DNA of 64,000 nucleotides from Cornus controversa (taxonomy: Eukaryota; Streptophyta; Magnoliopsida; Cornales; Cornaceae), in assembly GCA_026545225.1 (NCBI GenBank), contig CM048845.1, positions 120,531,033-120,595,032 on the forward strand. The letters run 5' to 3'. Below, in pieces: positions 12,827 through 23,539 of this stretch. The notes beneath the pieces were generated by a model that saw only the letters and a list, made by a program, of their open reading frames with translations, searched no databases and was not told the DNA's origin. How positions within the stretch are numbered: the first letter of the stretch is position 1; every line of letters starts with the position of its first letter. The translations under genes and the position numbers were made by a program.

Positions 12827-13690
12827 GAAAATAATGTTACAGTACTTCATGATTCCAATTAGCGATTGATTTTATTGCTAATATTAAAGGTTCCATTTTG
12901 TTATCAATTATATGTTTAAGCATGGCATTGTATCGGTTGGTGGGTGATGGAATCAGAATGGGGGGCTCAGTCATTGTGTTCATAATGCTACAAGTTGTGA
13001 CCTCTTGTATCTTCAGCCTCTGCAATATGTTTGCTTGATTAGTATTTTTTAGATATATATTGAAATTATAATGGTAAGCTAATATACAAGAATAATAAAT
13101 AAATAAATAATTATAAGAAGCTACTATGAACCGAAGCTTCGCTGCCAACAGTGCCGCGATAGGTCTCCACCTTCGCACCACCATCATCGCTCATCATGAC
13201 CATCCCCACTGAAACCGAACAAAGAAAACCCACCACCCTTCATCAACCACCATGGCCGGAGCTGTCATGACCACCAATATGAACAAACCCACGACTGTCA
13301 CATGCACTGTCCACCACCCACCAACCCATCACCACAGTGTACACCACCACCCAACCTCCATTGCTAGCTATAGCCAAGTTAGTTACATTAGTTAAAACTA
13401 TATATATATAAATGCTTGGGCTCTAATCCTAAAAGAGAGAGAAATATGAGAGAAAGGACGGTAAGTCGAGAGAAAGGGGAGAGAGGGTATATTAATAAAT
13501 AATGATATATTAGATTTTTATTAAATTCAATTAAAAATTTAAGGGTATATTAAAAACTTCACACTTAAACGAACGAAGTTATAGATGGAAATACTGGTTG
13601 GGGTCTATATGATAGTTATAAATAAATTTTGTCTTCATGTGTAATTAGTCCAAACCACAGGAGTGTCAATGATATTTACCCAAATAAAAA

Positions 13691-13826
13691 AGTACCACTG
13701 AAAGCTCTCATTAACTATACATGAATCCATTAGAAAATTATATTAAACTTAATTTATAATATATTTCCAAAAAAATTTCCTACATAAATGCTGATCATAT
13801 ATGTGTTTTTGTTGCTCTAATCTTAG

Positions 13827-13864
<38 letters not shown>

Positions 13865-14613
13865 GATTTCAAAGTTTTTATTTTAAATACACATTTTTTT
13901 CCTGTGTGCGTCCTCTTCTTATTACTAAATGATAATCAAAAGTTCTAAACCTTGTAACTGCGGCTGCAACTCAGGCAAATTGGAGGTACAACTCGGGTTC
14001 AATCCGATATATGAAATGTTCAACCCTAACCTTACCACCAACCCTAACTACTCAACCCAAACCTAATCCATCCTTGAATTTTTAAACTCAGGTTGATATT
14101 TTGAGTTAGAAAGTCGGATTAATTTAGGTTGCTCATATGTGATCTAGAGTTAATTTTAGTTAGGTCATAGTTTGATTACTATATATAACATATTTATAAA
14201 AAAATTAGAATTCGGGTCTGGATTAGTTCAAGTTATTGGTACCTCAACTCAAGCTCAACCCTAATTAAGTTTGGATTGAAAATTTTCAACCCAAGCTCAA
14301 CTCTAATTACAAAAATAGTTGTCCAAGTCCATGAAAAATTAGGTTAGAATCAGGTTAAATTCGGGTTAGCCCACCCAAGTTACACTCCTACTTGTAACCC
14401 TTAAAGTAAGCCCTATAAAGTGAAGTTTTAAAATTTTCACCAGTTGGTGCTGGCCTAGCCCGCTTGCTAAATGACCCGATGGCCAATTTTCTACCCAGCA
14501 TGAATCATGATATATAAATCGTTCATGCCTTCCCACTATTATATTTGGGCCCATCTACGTTTAGACCGACCTGAATTTAAGCCTAGCCAACCACATATTT
14601 CGTAAAATGTTAA
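13691..14613. other. Spacer with (TA)n and a degenerate repeat
   Basis: A (TA)n run lies at 13830-13861. From about 13930 to 14395 there is repeated 'aactcaacccaaac/gggttgg' type sequence ending 'caagttacactcctact'. The end resembles the TAGGNGTGYA termini of a common plant repeat, but I find no matching left end. No gene. Confidence 0.45.
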
Positions 14614-15528
14614 TATATTTAAAGCCAAATTGCACTAAATTCCCTCATGCTTTCAAAAAGTGACAAAATACCACAGTGTTATTTTTGTCACTAATAACTT
14701 CTCTGTACTTTCAAAAGTTGCAATGAATCCTTGTTCCTATTTTGACAAAAAAAAAACTATTTTTCATGACCATTTTACCCTTTTCAAAAAAAAAAACAAA
14801 CCTAATTAATCTAAAAGCCTTGAGCATTGGCGAGTACTCTGAACTAATTGAACATATCATTATAATCTACATCAAAACTCAAATGGATCCCAAAAATTCC
14901 ATAAGTATCCTACCAAAATACGAAGCTCTTAATCACCAAAATTTGACCGTTGTGTTGGAAGCAACCAAAATCAGAAAACTTCAAAAATAGTTCAAAAATT
15001 CAAACATAAACTGCAGAATGAAGCAGAGGCACAACTAACAATATGATTAGTTTCCTTACCAAAAAAAAAATATGATCAGTTTCCATGAGTCAGCTATTAT
15101 TGTACAAACAATATCAGTTTTCATGCATTCCTTCTCAACAGTGACTAGCTTGTTTGTTTGGTTGAAAAACTTTCTAATTCACTAACTTTTTCTCAATCTT
15201 GGTAAATAAAATTTCTATTATTAATGCATAATGAAAACAAAATTTTCAAAGAATCATTTAATTATGAAAAAATGATAAATTATTTAATTATGGTCACAAA
15301 TAATACTATCAAGGGTAGTAAGAACTTTCTATTATATAGTATATATCACAATCACTAACCGTATTACTCAAAATAGTTTCTAAGAAAAATGACCGAACAT
15401 GAAATGCTTGGCTTCTGAGAAAATGAAGGAAAAAGAAATCTTAAACTCCCTTCTGTACGTTTGGACTTATACAAACACCCAAAACAACATTAACAAAAAA
15501 CTAATAAGACATCAAATTTGATTCTCTT

Positions 15529-15819
15529 TTACTTTCCACCATATTTATGGGCAACCACACGAGAAGATCTACAATCCACCGGTGTAAATATATCGAGTTG
15601 AACGGTGGGTGCACAACACATAAGGTGGGTTCCATCACATATGGACAACACGTAAGGTACAAATTCACTAGGTGTATTGTAGACGACTTGACGTACTCCA
15701 ACCACACACTCCCAAAAGGGCATTTTTAATGATTTTACTCTTGTTATAATATATCCAAACACAAGAAACCAACGTAGCAAAATGAACAATAAACGAAATG
15801 CTTTTGCTACCAAAATCAA
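15529..15819 (-). other. Unidentified open stretch inside M2
   Basis: A 96-codon minus-strand frame with a hydrophobic start ('LLFILLRWFLVFGYII') and a segment with ordinary protein-like composition ('FTPVDCRSSRVVAHKYGGK'). I do not recognise it. Overlapping frames on both strands are also open. It could be a captured gene fragment in a Mutator-like element, or chance. Confidence 0.2.
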
Positions 15820-16017
15820 AGAGACAACAAGATGGGAAATAATGTGGGTGATACGAACCTATATGAATCAATAATGATGGTGGTGAAGCAAATTGATGAA
15901 GAACACGAAGCCACATGGCATGTTGAAAAATCAAAAACTCATTGGCTAGTGTGACAGTCATGTAAAAATGAATCAATGATTACTCGATTCGTCAAAAGGG
16001 CTAAAATTATAAAGCCT

Positions 16018-17580
16018 AACAAGCCTCAGAGCCTCGAATACACTTTTCGAGCACCATTACAAAACCCTATCAGGCAAACAAACCTCAAAAATAATCCTCA
16101 AGTACCATCAAAAACCCCAACACCATGTCAGGCTAGACAAGCCTCAAATACTGTCACACCCCGAAATTCGTACTACCAGGACTCCCTCGGGCCGACCTTG
16201 AATTCTGAGTGTGAACCCGTTCCCTCAACCACATGAATTATTCCAACATTAATCTCACATTCATGTTGTCACGCCCCGATTTCTAACTCCTAGAGAACCG
16301 GAGGTAACTTTCCTCCATTAAGCCCAATGGATCATCTTTACCCTCAAATGTCATGGGAACTTAACTCTACTCTTGCACATAGATGTGCACGTCTCCACCT
16401 TATCTAACCTCAGTGGACCCTACATCAAACCATATCACCTTAGTAGAAAAATTATTTATTCACACTGATGAATCACTCATTTCCAGGACTCAACACTTCG
16501 GGTGATTGGAACCTAAAACTGATACCTACACCATTGAATAGAGAATCTAAAAATACTCAATTTAAAAAAAAATCACGCTCAATTCCGATTTAGAACGAAG
16601 AAGTTATGCCCGATTGAAGTTTGGGCAAATTTCGGCTCATGCTGTGAATAGTGACTTCGATGCATTGAAGTGATGATAATCGACAATTAAATGAGAAGGA
16701 TAACTCCTACCTCAAATTTGAAAGCTTTCTAAGCACTCTCCAAGATTCTTGTCGAGTCCTACTTTACTGAACAACGAAGATGTTCGGTTCAAATGGAAGC
16801 CATAACCGGCCCTTACGTATCTCTCTTCTTCGGCGAATCTTGAAATCAAGTCGAACGGGTCCGAAATGTAGAGAGTAGATGAGGGAAAGGTTTAGAGAGA
16901 GAGTGATCTGTGAGACATTGCTGGGACTCTCTCAGCCATATGTTTTAAAAGCATATTGGGGCGCGAAATGGCTATTTCACCCCAGGCCATTTGTTGTACC
17001 TTCCCGGGCTCCATTTTCAATTTTGAAAACTCCTATGGTCTCGAAATCACTTCCTCTACTCTCTAAACATTTCATCTAAGTCATTCCCAAAAATAAATAT
17101 TTTAAAAAAAATTTTGAATTCCCGGGCCCACTTAAGACTACATCCCGAGCCCCGGTTTGACCAAAAAGTCACTTCTCCAAATCTTCCAAAAACTTAGCAA
17201 ACCTTTATAACACTTCCCAAACATGTTCCCCATACTTAAAATATGTTAAACACCACTCAAAATGCATTTATGACAATTATAATGCGAAAAATACAAAATC
17301 GGCCAAAATTGGCCACGATCTCTACAAATACATTCTTCGAGCACCATTACAAAGCCTTAACAAAATGTCAGGCCACATAAGACTCGAACACACTCTTCGA
17401 GCACCATCACAAAGTCTTGACACCATGTCAGGCCAAACAAGTCTCGAACACATTCTTCGAGCACCATTACAAAGCCCTAACAACACGTCAGGCCACACAA
17501 GCTTCGAACACACTCTTTCGAGGACCATCACAAAACCCTGATATCTTGTTAGTTTGACAAAGCCTCGAGAACTCCCTCAA
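16018..17580. repeat. 60-bp tandem array, split by a solo LTR
   Basis: Units of about 60 bp carry 'ttcgagcaccattacaaag' followed by 'atgtcaggccacacaag'. Four clear copies start at 17336, 17396, 17456 and 17517. Two more degenerate copies lie at about 16040-16150, left of the inserted LTR. Read on the minus strand, the right block gives a repetitive open frame, which is a by-product of the 60-bp (20-codon) period. Confidence 0.8.
16152..17326. mobile_element. Solo LTR (probably Ty3/Gypsy)
   Basis: Starts TGTCACACCCCG, ends CTCTACA, and is flanked by the exact 5-bp duplication AATAC (16147-16151 and 17327-17331). Removing it restores a 60-bp array unit. There is no internal coding sequence, so recombination between two LTRs is inferred. 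The starting motif recurs at 16269 ('tgtcacgccccgattt'), an internal duplication of the LTR start. Assignment to Gypsy rests on length (1175 bp) and the TGTCAC..CCCG start and is less sure than the boundaries. Confidence 0.82.
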
Positions 17581-17639
17581 GCATTGCTATATTTTCTAAC
17601 ATCGTGTTGGACCATATGAACTCCCTCGAGCTGAGAATT

Positions 17640-18198
17640 TAAAAACGCTATGGAGCACTACCAGGTCTCATCACGTGCCCGGTAGGAATCTCCTGTTTTA
17701 ATGTAACCAAGACCTCAATGGGATACTTAGAGGGAATTTGGTTTGGAGGATGAGAAATAAAGAAAGCCTAACTTTCTCTGTGGGCTTAGTTAATGGGACT
17801 GTGAAAGCATGCCGTGACAGAGATCTTTATAATCACCATTAATGCTCTGATAAGAGCCATTAATACTCCCAACTATCGTCGTTGTGGTTTAACATTTAAT
17901 GTATGCTAAGGGTAAACACGCTAAAGCCAACTTAATAGCATGGCAAGCTGAGAGATTTAACCTATTAGGTGTCTAGGACGTCATAACCTATGTGCTAAGT
18001 CTTGGATAATAACCGACCCGGTTTGGATCCGTCGAGTATGACCTGAGAAGACCCAACACTATAAATAAGAGAGCCTCAGTAAATGCAAAGGGTGGAACTA
18101 AAATTGTATTGTCATATGGCAAATATTCATACATTCACAACAGTCTTCATTAATTAGCTTTGTTTCTTCTCCCTCCTTCGATAGCGAACCCTTACAAA
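17640..18198 (+). repeat. LTR-like promoter segment inside M2
   Basis: Sequence with moderate GC content leads to a clear TATA box (CTATAAATA, 18059-18067) followed by leader-like sequence ending near the M2 terminal repeat. The style is that of the 3' half of a long LTR, but I could not find matching ends. It may be the remains of the retroelement that carried the 60-bp array. Confidence 0.4.
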
Positions 18199-18419
18199 AG
18201 TTTTTTTTTGGTCAAAATAGTAACAAGAGATTTTTCTGCAACTTTTGAAAGCACATGAGAGTTATTTGATAACAAAAATAACAAAGGAGCAACTTATTCG
18301 ATAACAAAAATAACACAAGGATATTTTGTCACTTTTTGAAAGGACAACAAGGTTTAGTGTAATTTGGCCTATATTTAATAAAACTGTATCTTATGGCTAA
18401 AACTCTCATATATTAAATA

Positions 18420-19900
18420 AGATTGTATCTTATGGCTAGGAGTCTCATCTTAACATTTTCTTATTTACATGGAAAATACTTTTTTTTTTTTTTAAGAAAG
18501 TAACTTCTTAAAACATGTTATTAACTAATTTACTGTTGGATTATGCAAAATATATTTGTGTGTATTGGACACAACTCGCAGTTACACTGGGCCACAGAGC
18601 CCAAGGTTAGGCCAGACCAGCTGTAGAGAAAGTAAAATGCCAGTGTGCTACCAGTATACATCTAGATAGTGTTCACTGTTCAACCAATGCCAGTATAGGA
18701 AGTTATTTTTCCGACTTAAATAGGAAGTTGATTTCTAGTTAGCACTATAATAACTGAGACTGTAATAACTGAAGTGATTGAATTCTGAATCATTTTTGTT
18801 TGTGGCAAAAATAAATAAAAATTCATTACTAATAAAATCAACAATTTTGGAGTTGGTTTGGCCTTCAAATAAAAAGTCAGTGTATAAATTATTTGTTGCT
18901 CATCATGTCAAACGATTGTAGAAAACTAAAAAAGGGACTATCAAATTATACGTAAAAGTTTATGATGTTGAATGCAATTGGAATGATTTGAATTTTAACT
19001 ATTAAAATTAACTCGATATAGACATCTGAAGAATCTAGCTACTGTAAGAGTAATTAATACTCCAATCAAGAATTTTACGGTCATCCCACTGTATATATGT
19101 TGCTCAATGTAACAAAAACTCCAGACGAATTTTTTAACATGTGTTCTTGATTAACAAAATATGGTGGGTTCTCAATTTGAACTCTCCTACCGAAAGTTAA
19201 GCACCTTAAATAATATTCTGTCACTTACCGACCAAAAAAAAAAAAAACAATGATTATTCATGTCATTCAAAAGGGTGAAAAAATTATCCCATCAGGATAA
19301 ATTTTCCTTTTAGGGTTACACCAACATTCATAGATTGGGACCTCTGTGTCTAAAATCACGTGTAAAGACATGTGCGAGTTGTTTAGGTTGAGCAACAAAG
19401 AATTGCACTCAAATAGTAAGCAGAGGATACATGTCGTTCATGTTAAGGGACCAAGATTGATGCCAATAATAGGAATTTGGTCAAATGGGAGCAATAATAT
19501 TTAGAATGCAGTTTACTTATTGTTGCTGGAATAGTAAATAAATCATTTTCAAGCCCTTTAACAGAAACACTAAGACAACGCTCTAAGCTAAAAAAGATTG
19601 TCATGCAAAAGCAACACATTGTCTCCTTCATGCAAAATTTACCGATATTTTCTGACACTGAACTATTTTCATGCAAAATTTGTTTTGGGAGACTCACATT
19701 TGATTTAACTATAAAAAGGCTAGACATTTCAAAGTTGTACAGATTGTGAAAAGTCGATCTGATATTGTTTGTTGGTTATTAGATAATATGGTGATTTCAG
19801 TTGGTTGATGTTAATGTTAAGATATGTATATAAAAACAATTGAGATATTGGAGAAAATTTAATATATGATATCAGGTAAGTTTTTAATGTTTAATTCATA
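18420..19900 (+). repeat. Promoter-like unit, copy C
   Basis: Carries 'actgggccacagagcccaag' (18585), 'ttgattaacaaaatatggtg' (19147), 'gtgtctaaaatcacgtgtaa' (19347), 'atgcaaaagcaacacattgt' (19603), a TATA box (19710) and a leader with 'tgagatattggagaaaattt'. The 'ctaatcggtttgaag' block of copy B is missing. The leader is followed by 'caggtaagt' (19875), a possible splice donor, but no downstream exon is recognisable. Confidence 0.62.
19710..19719 (+). promoter_or_regulatory. TATA box of unit copy C
   Basis: TATAAAAAGG, identical to copies B and D. It is followed by 'catttcaaagttgtacag', which aligns with copy D. Confidence 0.5.
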
Positions 19901-20961
19901 TTACCTTTGAATTAACCCGTTTCGTACTCGGAACTGTAATTAAAAATATGATTACTACTATTTTTAGCAGGTTGAGAACAAATGCAATAGCACTTCTTAC
20001 TGGAATTTATCAAATGTTTATGATATTGAATGCAATTTAATTGATTTGGATTATAAATATTAAAATTAACTGGAATTATATTATAGTTATCGAAGATAAC
20101 AAAAGTTAAAAGTGTAAGAGTATTTATTTTATATTATGTCAAAATTTATATTCGTGTCTAATTCATCTCTTCCAATCCTGTGTGCGTACAATCAGAAAGA
20201 TTTTACAACTATCATTCTAGAAACTCACTTTATCTTGCTCAATGGAATAAAAACTCCAGAGGAATTTAACTGCATGTGTAGTTGATGAACAAAATATGGT
20301 GGGTTCTCAATTGAAACTCTCCCACCAAAGGCTAGCATCTTAAATAACTGAAACAATGATTATTTCATACACGGGAAAAATGATAATCTACAACAAGTTC
20401 TTCTTTAGATAAGCCGTCTGGTTTTTTTTTTGCAGTAATTTTCAGAAAATAAAATAAATTGAATATATTACAAGTTAATCGGATAAAAATAACAATATAA
20501 TTGTGATTAAGGTGTCCAAGAAATTTTTTGAAATAAAAAGTGGGCAGAGAAGGCATTATACGAATGGACTTTAAGAAAGTCATTATATGAAAAATAAATT
20601 ACTTAAAAAAATAAAAAATAAAAGAAGGGAAAGAAACTAGAAGAAGCCAAAACTCGCACAATTGATCCCGTGGACAAAGGGCTAACCTGATACGAATTGT
20701 AAATTCAGACGTCTGAGTTTATGTATGTTATTTTTATTATTTACTTAATTATGTGTAATTGTAAATATTAACTCACATTAGAACAAATTAACAAGGATAG
20801 AATTATAGTAACCAGTGTATTTTATTTTGTGTTTTTGGATCCTGCTTTGGAGCAATAATATGTAGAATGCAGTTTACTTATTCTTAATGACATATTCATG
20901 GTTGTCATGCAAAAGTAACACATTCTCTTGTTCATGTTTAATTTATCGGTCATTCTTTTTA

Positions 20962-21366
20962 GGGTTAAGTGCATTAAACTCCCCTGAACTATCTTCTCTC
21001 ACTCAAAAAACCCTTCTGAACTATCATTTGAACACTTAACCCCCCGAACTATTATCTCTCTCTGCAATAAACACCAAATCATTAAATTTTCATCTAAAAT
21101 CTAACATTAGTTAACACACATGACCTACCCCAAATTTAAAATGCCAAAAATACCCTTATGACTCATTATATATATAAATACACCTTATATCTTAATCTCT
21201 ACAACCAACATAACAACATATCTTATTTTATTGTATTTTCTTCTTATATATATATATATATAAAAGTTTTTTATTCTTATTGACTTATAATTTTGTATTT
21301 ATTATATTATATATAATTGCATTTATATATAGCTCTTATTTTATTGTATTTTCTTCTTATATATTT

Positions 21367-21418
<52 letters not shown>

Positions 21419-22104
21419 TTATTATTATTATATATCTTTATATTTATATACATACATTTTTTATTTATTGTATTTTATAAAATATTTTTATTCTTATTGA
21501 CTTATAATTTTATATTTATTGTATTTTATTTATATTATTTATTTATATTTATATTTTTTATTTATTGTATTTTATTTTGTTACATTTATATTTTTTGAGT
21601 AACTAATTTTTTTTATTGTATTTTCTAACTTTTTTTATTCTTTTTTTTTTATAAAATTTTAATTTATTGTATTATATTAATTATATTTTTGAGCAATTGT
21701 TATTTATTGTATTTTATAAAAAAATCATAAATGAAAACCTGAACTGAAAAATGAAATCGAAAACTGAAAGCTTCATTATGAAGCTTTCAAATTATGCCTA
21801 AGGATTATCAAAATTTTGACATCACTTTCGTTTTTTCAAAAATGAAAACTGCCTTCCAAAAAAAAATGAAAATAAAAGCTGAAATCTGGAATTGAAAGTG
21901 TTACCAAACAGGGCCTTAGTCTACTTCACCAACAAACATACATATTAACTAAGGACAAAAAAGTAATTTAGCTTTTCCATTAAATGTTAGTTAATAGTTT
22001 GTCCTTAAGTGTATGTTTCATAGAGTTCAGGGGGACAATTTGTAATTCAGGAGGATTTATTGCAATTTGGTGATAGTTTAGGGGGGGTTTAATGCACTTA
22101 ACCC
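20962..22104. mobile_element. Mutator-like element M3
   Basis: Inverted ends GGGTTAAGTGCATTAAAC at both termini, and the exact 9-bp duplication TTCTTTTTA (20953-20961 and 22105-22113). Subterminal similarity continues with 'cctgaactatc/cctaaactatc' and alternating 'cctgaact' motifs. 1143 bp, no transposase. The interior is mostly (TA)n and T-rich sequence. Confidence 0.9.
21370..21414. repeat. (TA)n microsatellite in M3
   Basis: An uninterrupted TA run. It produces long Tyr/Ile open frames on the plus strand that are not genes. Confidence 0.95.
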
Positions 22105-22178
22105 TTCTTTTTATATTTTTTTGAAGCTCAACTACTTCTATACAAAATTTGCTTTGGGAGAATTGCATTTGATTTAAG

Positions 22179-22188
22179 TATAAAAAGG
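22179..22188 (+). promoter_or_regulatory. TATA box of unit copy D
   Basis: TATAAAAAGG, followed by 'aactttcaaagctatacag'. Same relative position as in copies B and C. Confidence 0.5.
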
Positions 22189-22345
22189 CGAGTGGAGAAC
22201 TTTCAAAGCTATACAGTTTGTGAAAGTCTATCTAAGATTGTTTGGTGTGTTATTAGATACTCTCAGCACTTTAATCAAGTTAAAAAGAAATAGAAAATTA
22301 TTTTAATAAATTTGCCCGTAAATCGTTTCACATGTAAAAGACTAA

Positions 22346-23062
22346 GGCCATCTGACTCTCTCTGCTGGATTCTTTATAATTCAACTGGAAAGAGCCACAT
22401 CAATTTCTTTTCAATTATAAAGATTTTAGTTCTCTGGTATGGTAACTCTCTATATTATTATTTTAATATTTTTTTTATAAAAATAATTTTATATAAAAAT
22501 TTAAAACTTAATAATTTGAATTGTTTGCGATGAATAAGATATTTTTTTTAATTATTTCTGCTTCTAATATATTTATTGACAAATAAAAAGACATTACATA
22601 TTTTTTCGAACAAATAAAGAAATAAAATAAAAAGACATTATATATTTTTGGCACAAATAAAGAAATAAAATAAAAATACATTACATATTTTCTCACAAAC
22701 AAATAAATAAAATAAAAAAACATTACATATCACCATCCTCTTGATCTAGTTCTAATAATTATATGTTACATTATTAACTAATTTTATAATTTGATATATA
22801 TAATTATATTTAAAACAATTGATTTCAATACAATTTTAATTAAAATATAATTTGAATAGAGAAAGATAAAGACACAAAAAGAGAGAGAGGGAAAGCAGAG
22901 AGAGGAGAGAAATTAAATAAACAAAAAAAAAATAGATGGGGCTCTACAAGGGACGTAGAGAGCATATAAACAAAAAATACATGAGGCCCGCATTTGAAAG
23001 AGTCTCATAACATCTCAAAATAATCTCTACATCCCTTGTAGAGAGTCCTACAACGGATGCCC
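22346..23062. mobile_element. Tourist-like (PIF/Harbinger) non-autonomous element
   Basis: Ends GGCCATCTGACTCTC and, from the right on the minus strand, GGGCATCCGTTGTAGGACTC. Both are flanked by TAA (22343-22345 and 23063-23065), the 3-bp duplication of PIF/Harbinger elements. Copy B keeps the empty site as 'aaaagactaaaatataag' (5231), which supports the boundaries. 717 bp, no coding sequence. Confidence 0.75.
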
Positions 23063-23107
23063 TAATATAGATAGGTAAGGTAAGGAGTGGTAAGACAAAT
23101 ATAAATA

Positions 23108-23539
23108 AGGTAAGTTACTCTGACCTCTTCTGAGGTTTTACCTAATTACCCTTCGATTAAAATTTTTAAAACATGGTGGTCAATCTCGCCTGAGATTTTT
23201 ATTGACTTTACTTCGGATACTCCTATCGTTAATTGACAGTCATCCTCCATTAAAATCAATTAACATAAAAAATTAAAATATCAAAAATACTCTCGGTGAC
23301 TGTAATGCTAGTGTGGCATTGATAGAGAAAATACATATATAAAACATGTTAATCTCAGTCAAATGATTAGAAATTGGTGTTATTTTTGCACAAAAGCATT
23401 ATAACTTAATGGTAATGCTTTACCCATGTTTGCAAAAAAACTCCTATAATTTACCCATGTTTGCAAAAAAAAAAACCCTCCTAAACCTTTTTTTTGTTCA
23501 AAAAAACCATTTAACTATCACATTTTGGAAAAAATATGT
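23108..23539. other. AT-rich sequence with one Mutator-like end
   Basis: 'aggtaagttactctgacctc' at 23108 resembles a Mutator-like terminal repeat, but I found no partner end with a matching 9-bp flank. No gene. Confidence 0.35.

Larger units (their letters stand above)
6159..13681. mobile_element. Mutator-like element M1 (Pack-MULE) with nested Copia
   Basis: The left end GGGTAGATATCATTGACAC (6159) and right end, read on the minus strand, GGGTAAATATCATTGACAC (13681) are inverted repeats. The flanks are an exact 9-bp target-site duplication AAATAAAAA (6150-6158 and 13682-13690), as made by Mutator-superfamily transposases. The left terminal repeat is split after about 30 bp by the Copia element (6189-12203) and resumes at 12204, where it again aligns with the right end ('tttggact'). 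Excluding the Copia, the element is about 1.5 kb. It has no transposase but holds an intron acceptor and exon of a DUF952-type gene (12551-12711) and a higher-GC CCA-rich patch (13130-13380) that may be a second captured piece. Confidence 0.88.
14623..18369. mobile_element. Mutator-like element M2
   Basis: Inverted terminal repeats AGCCAAATTGCACTAAA (14623) and, read inward from the right, GGCCAAATTACACTAAA (18369) extend with gaps for about 135-170 bp ('TTTCAAAAAGTGACAAAATA', 'TTCAAAAGTTGCA', 'TATTTTGAC'). Both sides carry the exact 9-bp duplication TATATTTAA (14614-14622 and 18370-18378). The right repeat contains a short internal tandem duplication. The interior has no recognisable transposase. 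It includes an unidentified minus-strand frame (15529-15819), a 60-bp tandem array split by a solo LTR, and LTR-like promoter sequence. It lies between unit copies B and C. Confidence 0.87.
20170..23110 (+). repeat. Promoter-like unit, copy D, with two insertions
   Basis: Blocks shared with A and B: 'aaaatatggtgggttctcaa' (20292), 'gcagagaaggcatta' (20544), 'gtagaatgcagtttactta' (20862), 'atgcaaaagtaacacattct' (20908). Mutator-like element M3 is inserted at 20962. The copy resumes at 22105 with 'tatacaaaatttgctttggg', TATA (22179) and leader. The tail 'ttattttaataaatttgccc' (22292) matches copy B 5191. A Tourist-like element is then inserted at 22346. Confidence 0.62.

Noticed and set aside
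17322..17531. 69-codon minus-strand frame with repeats
   Set aside because: A consequence of the 60-bp repeat period equalling 20 codons. No start context and no known repeat protein.
21280..21598. Two Tyr/Ile-rich open frames
   Set aside because: Produced by the (TA)n microsatellite in M3.
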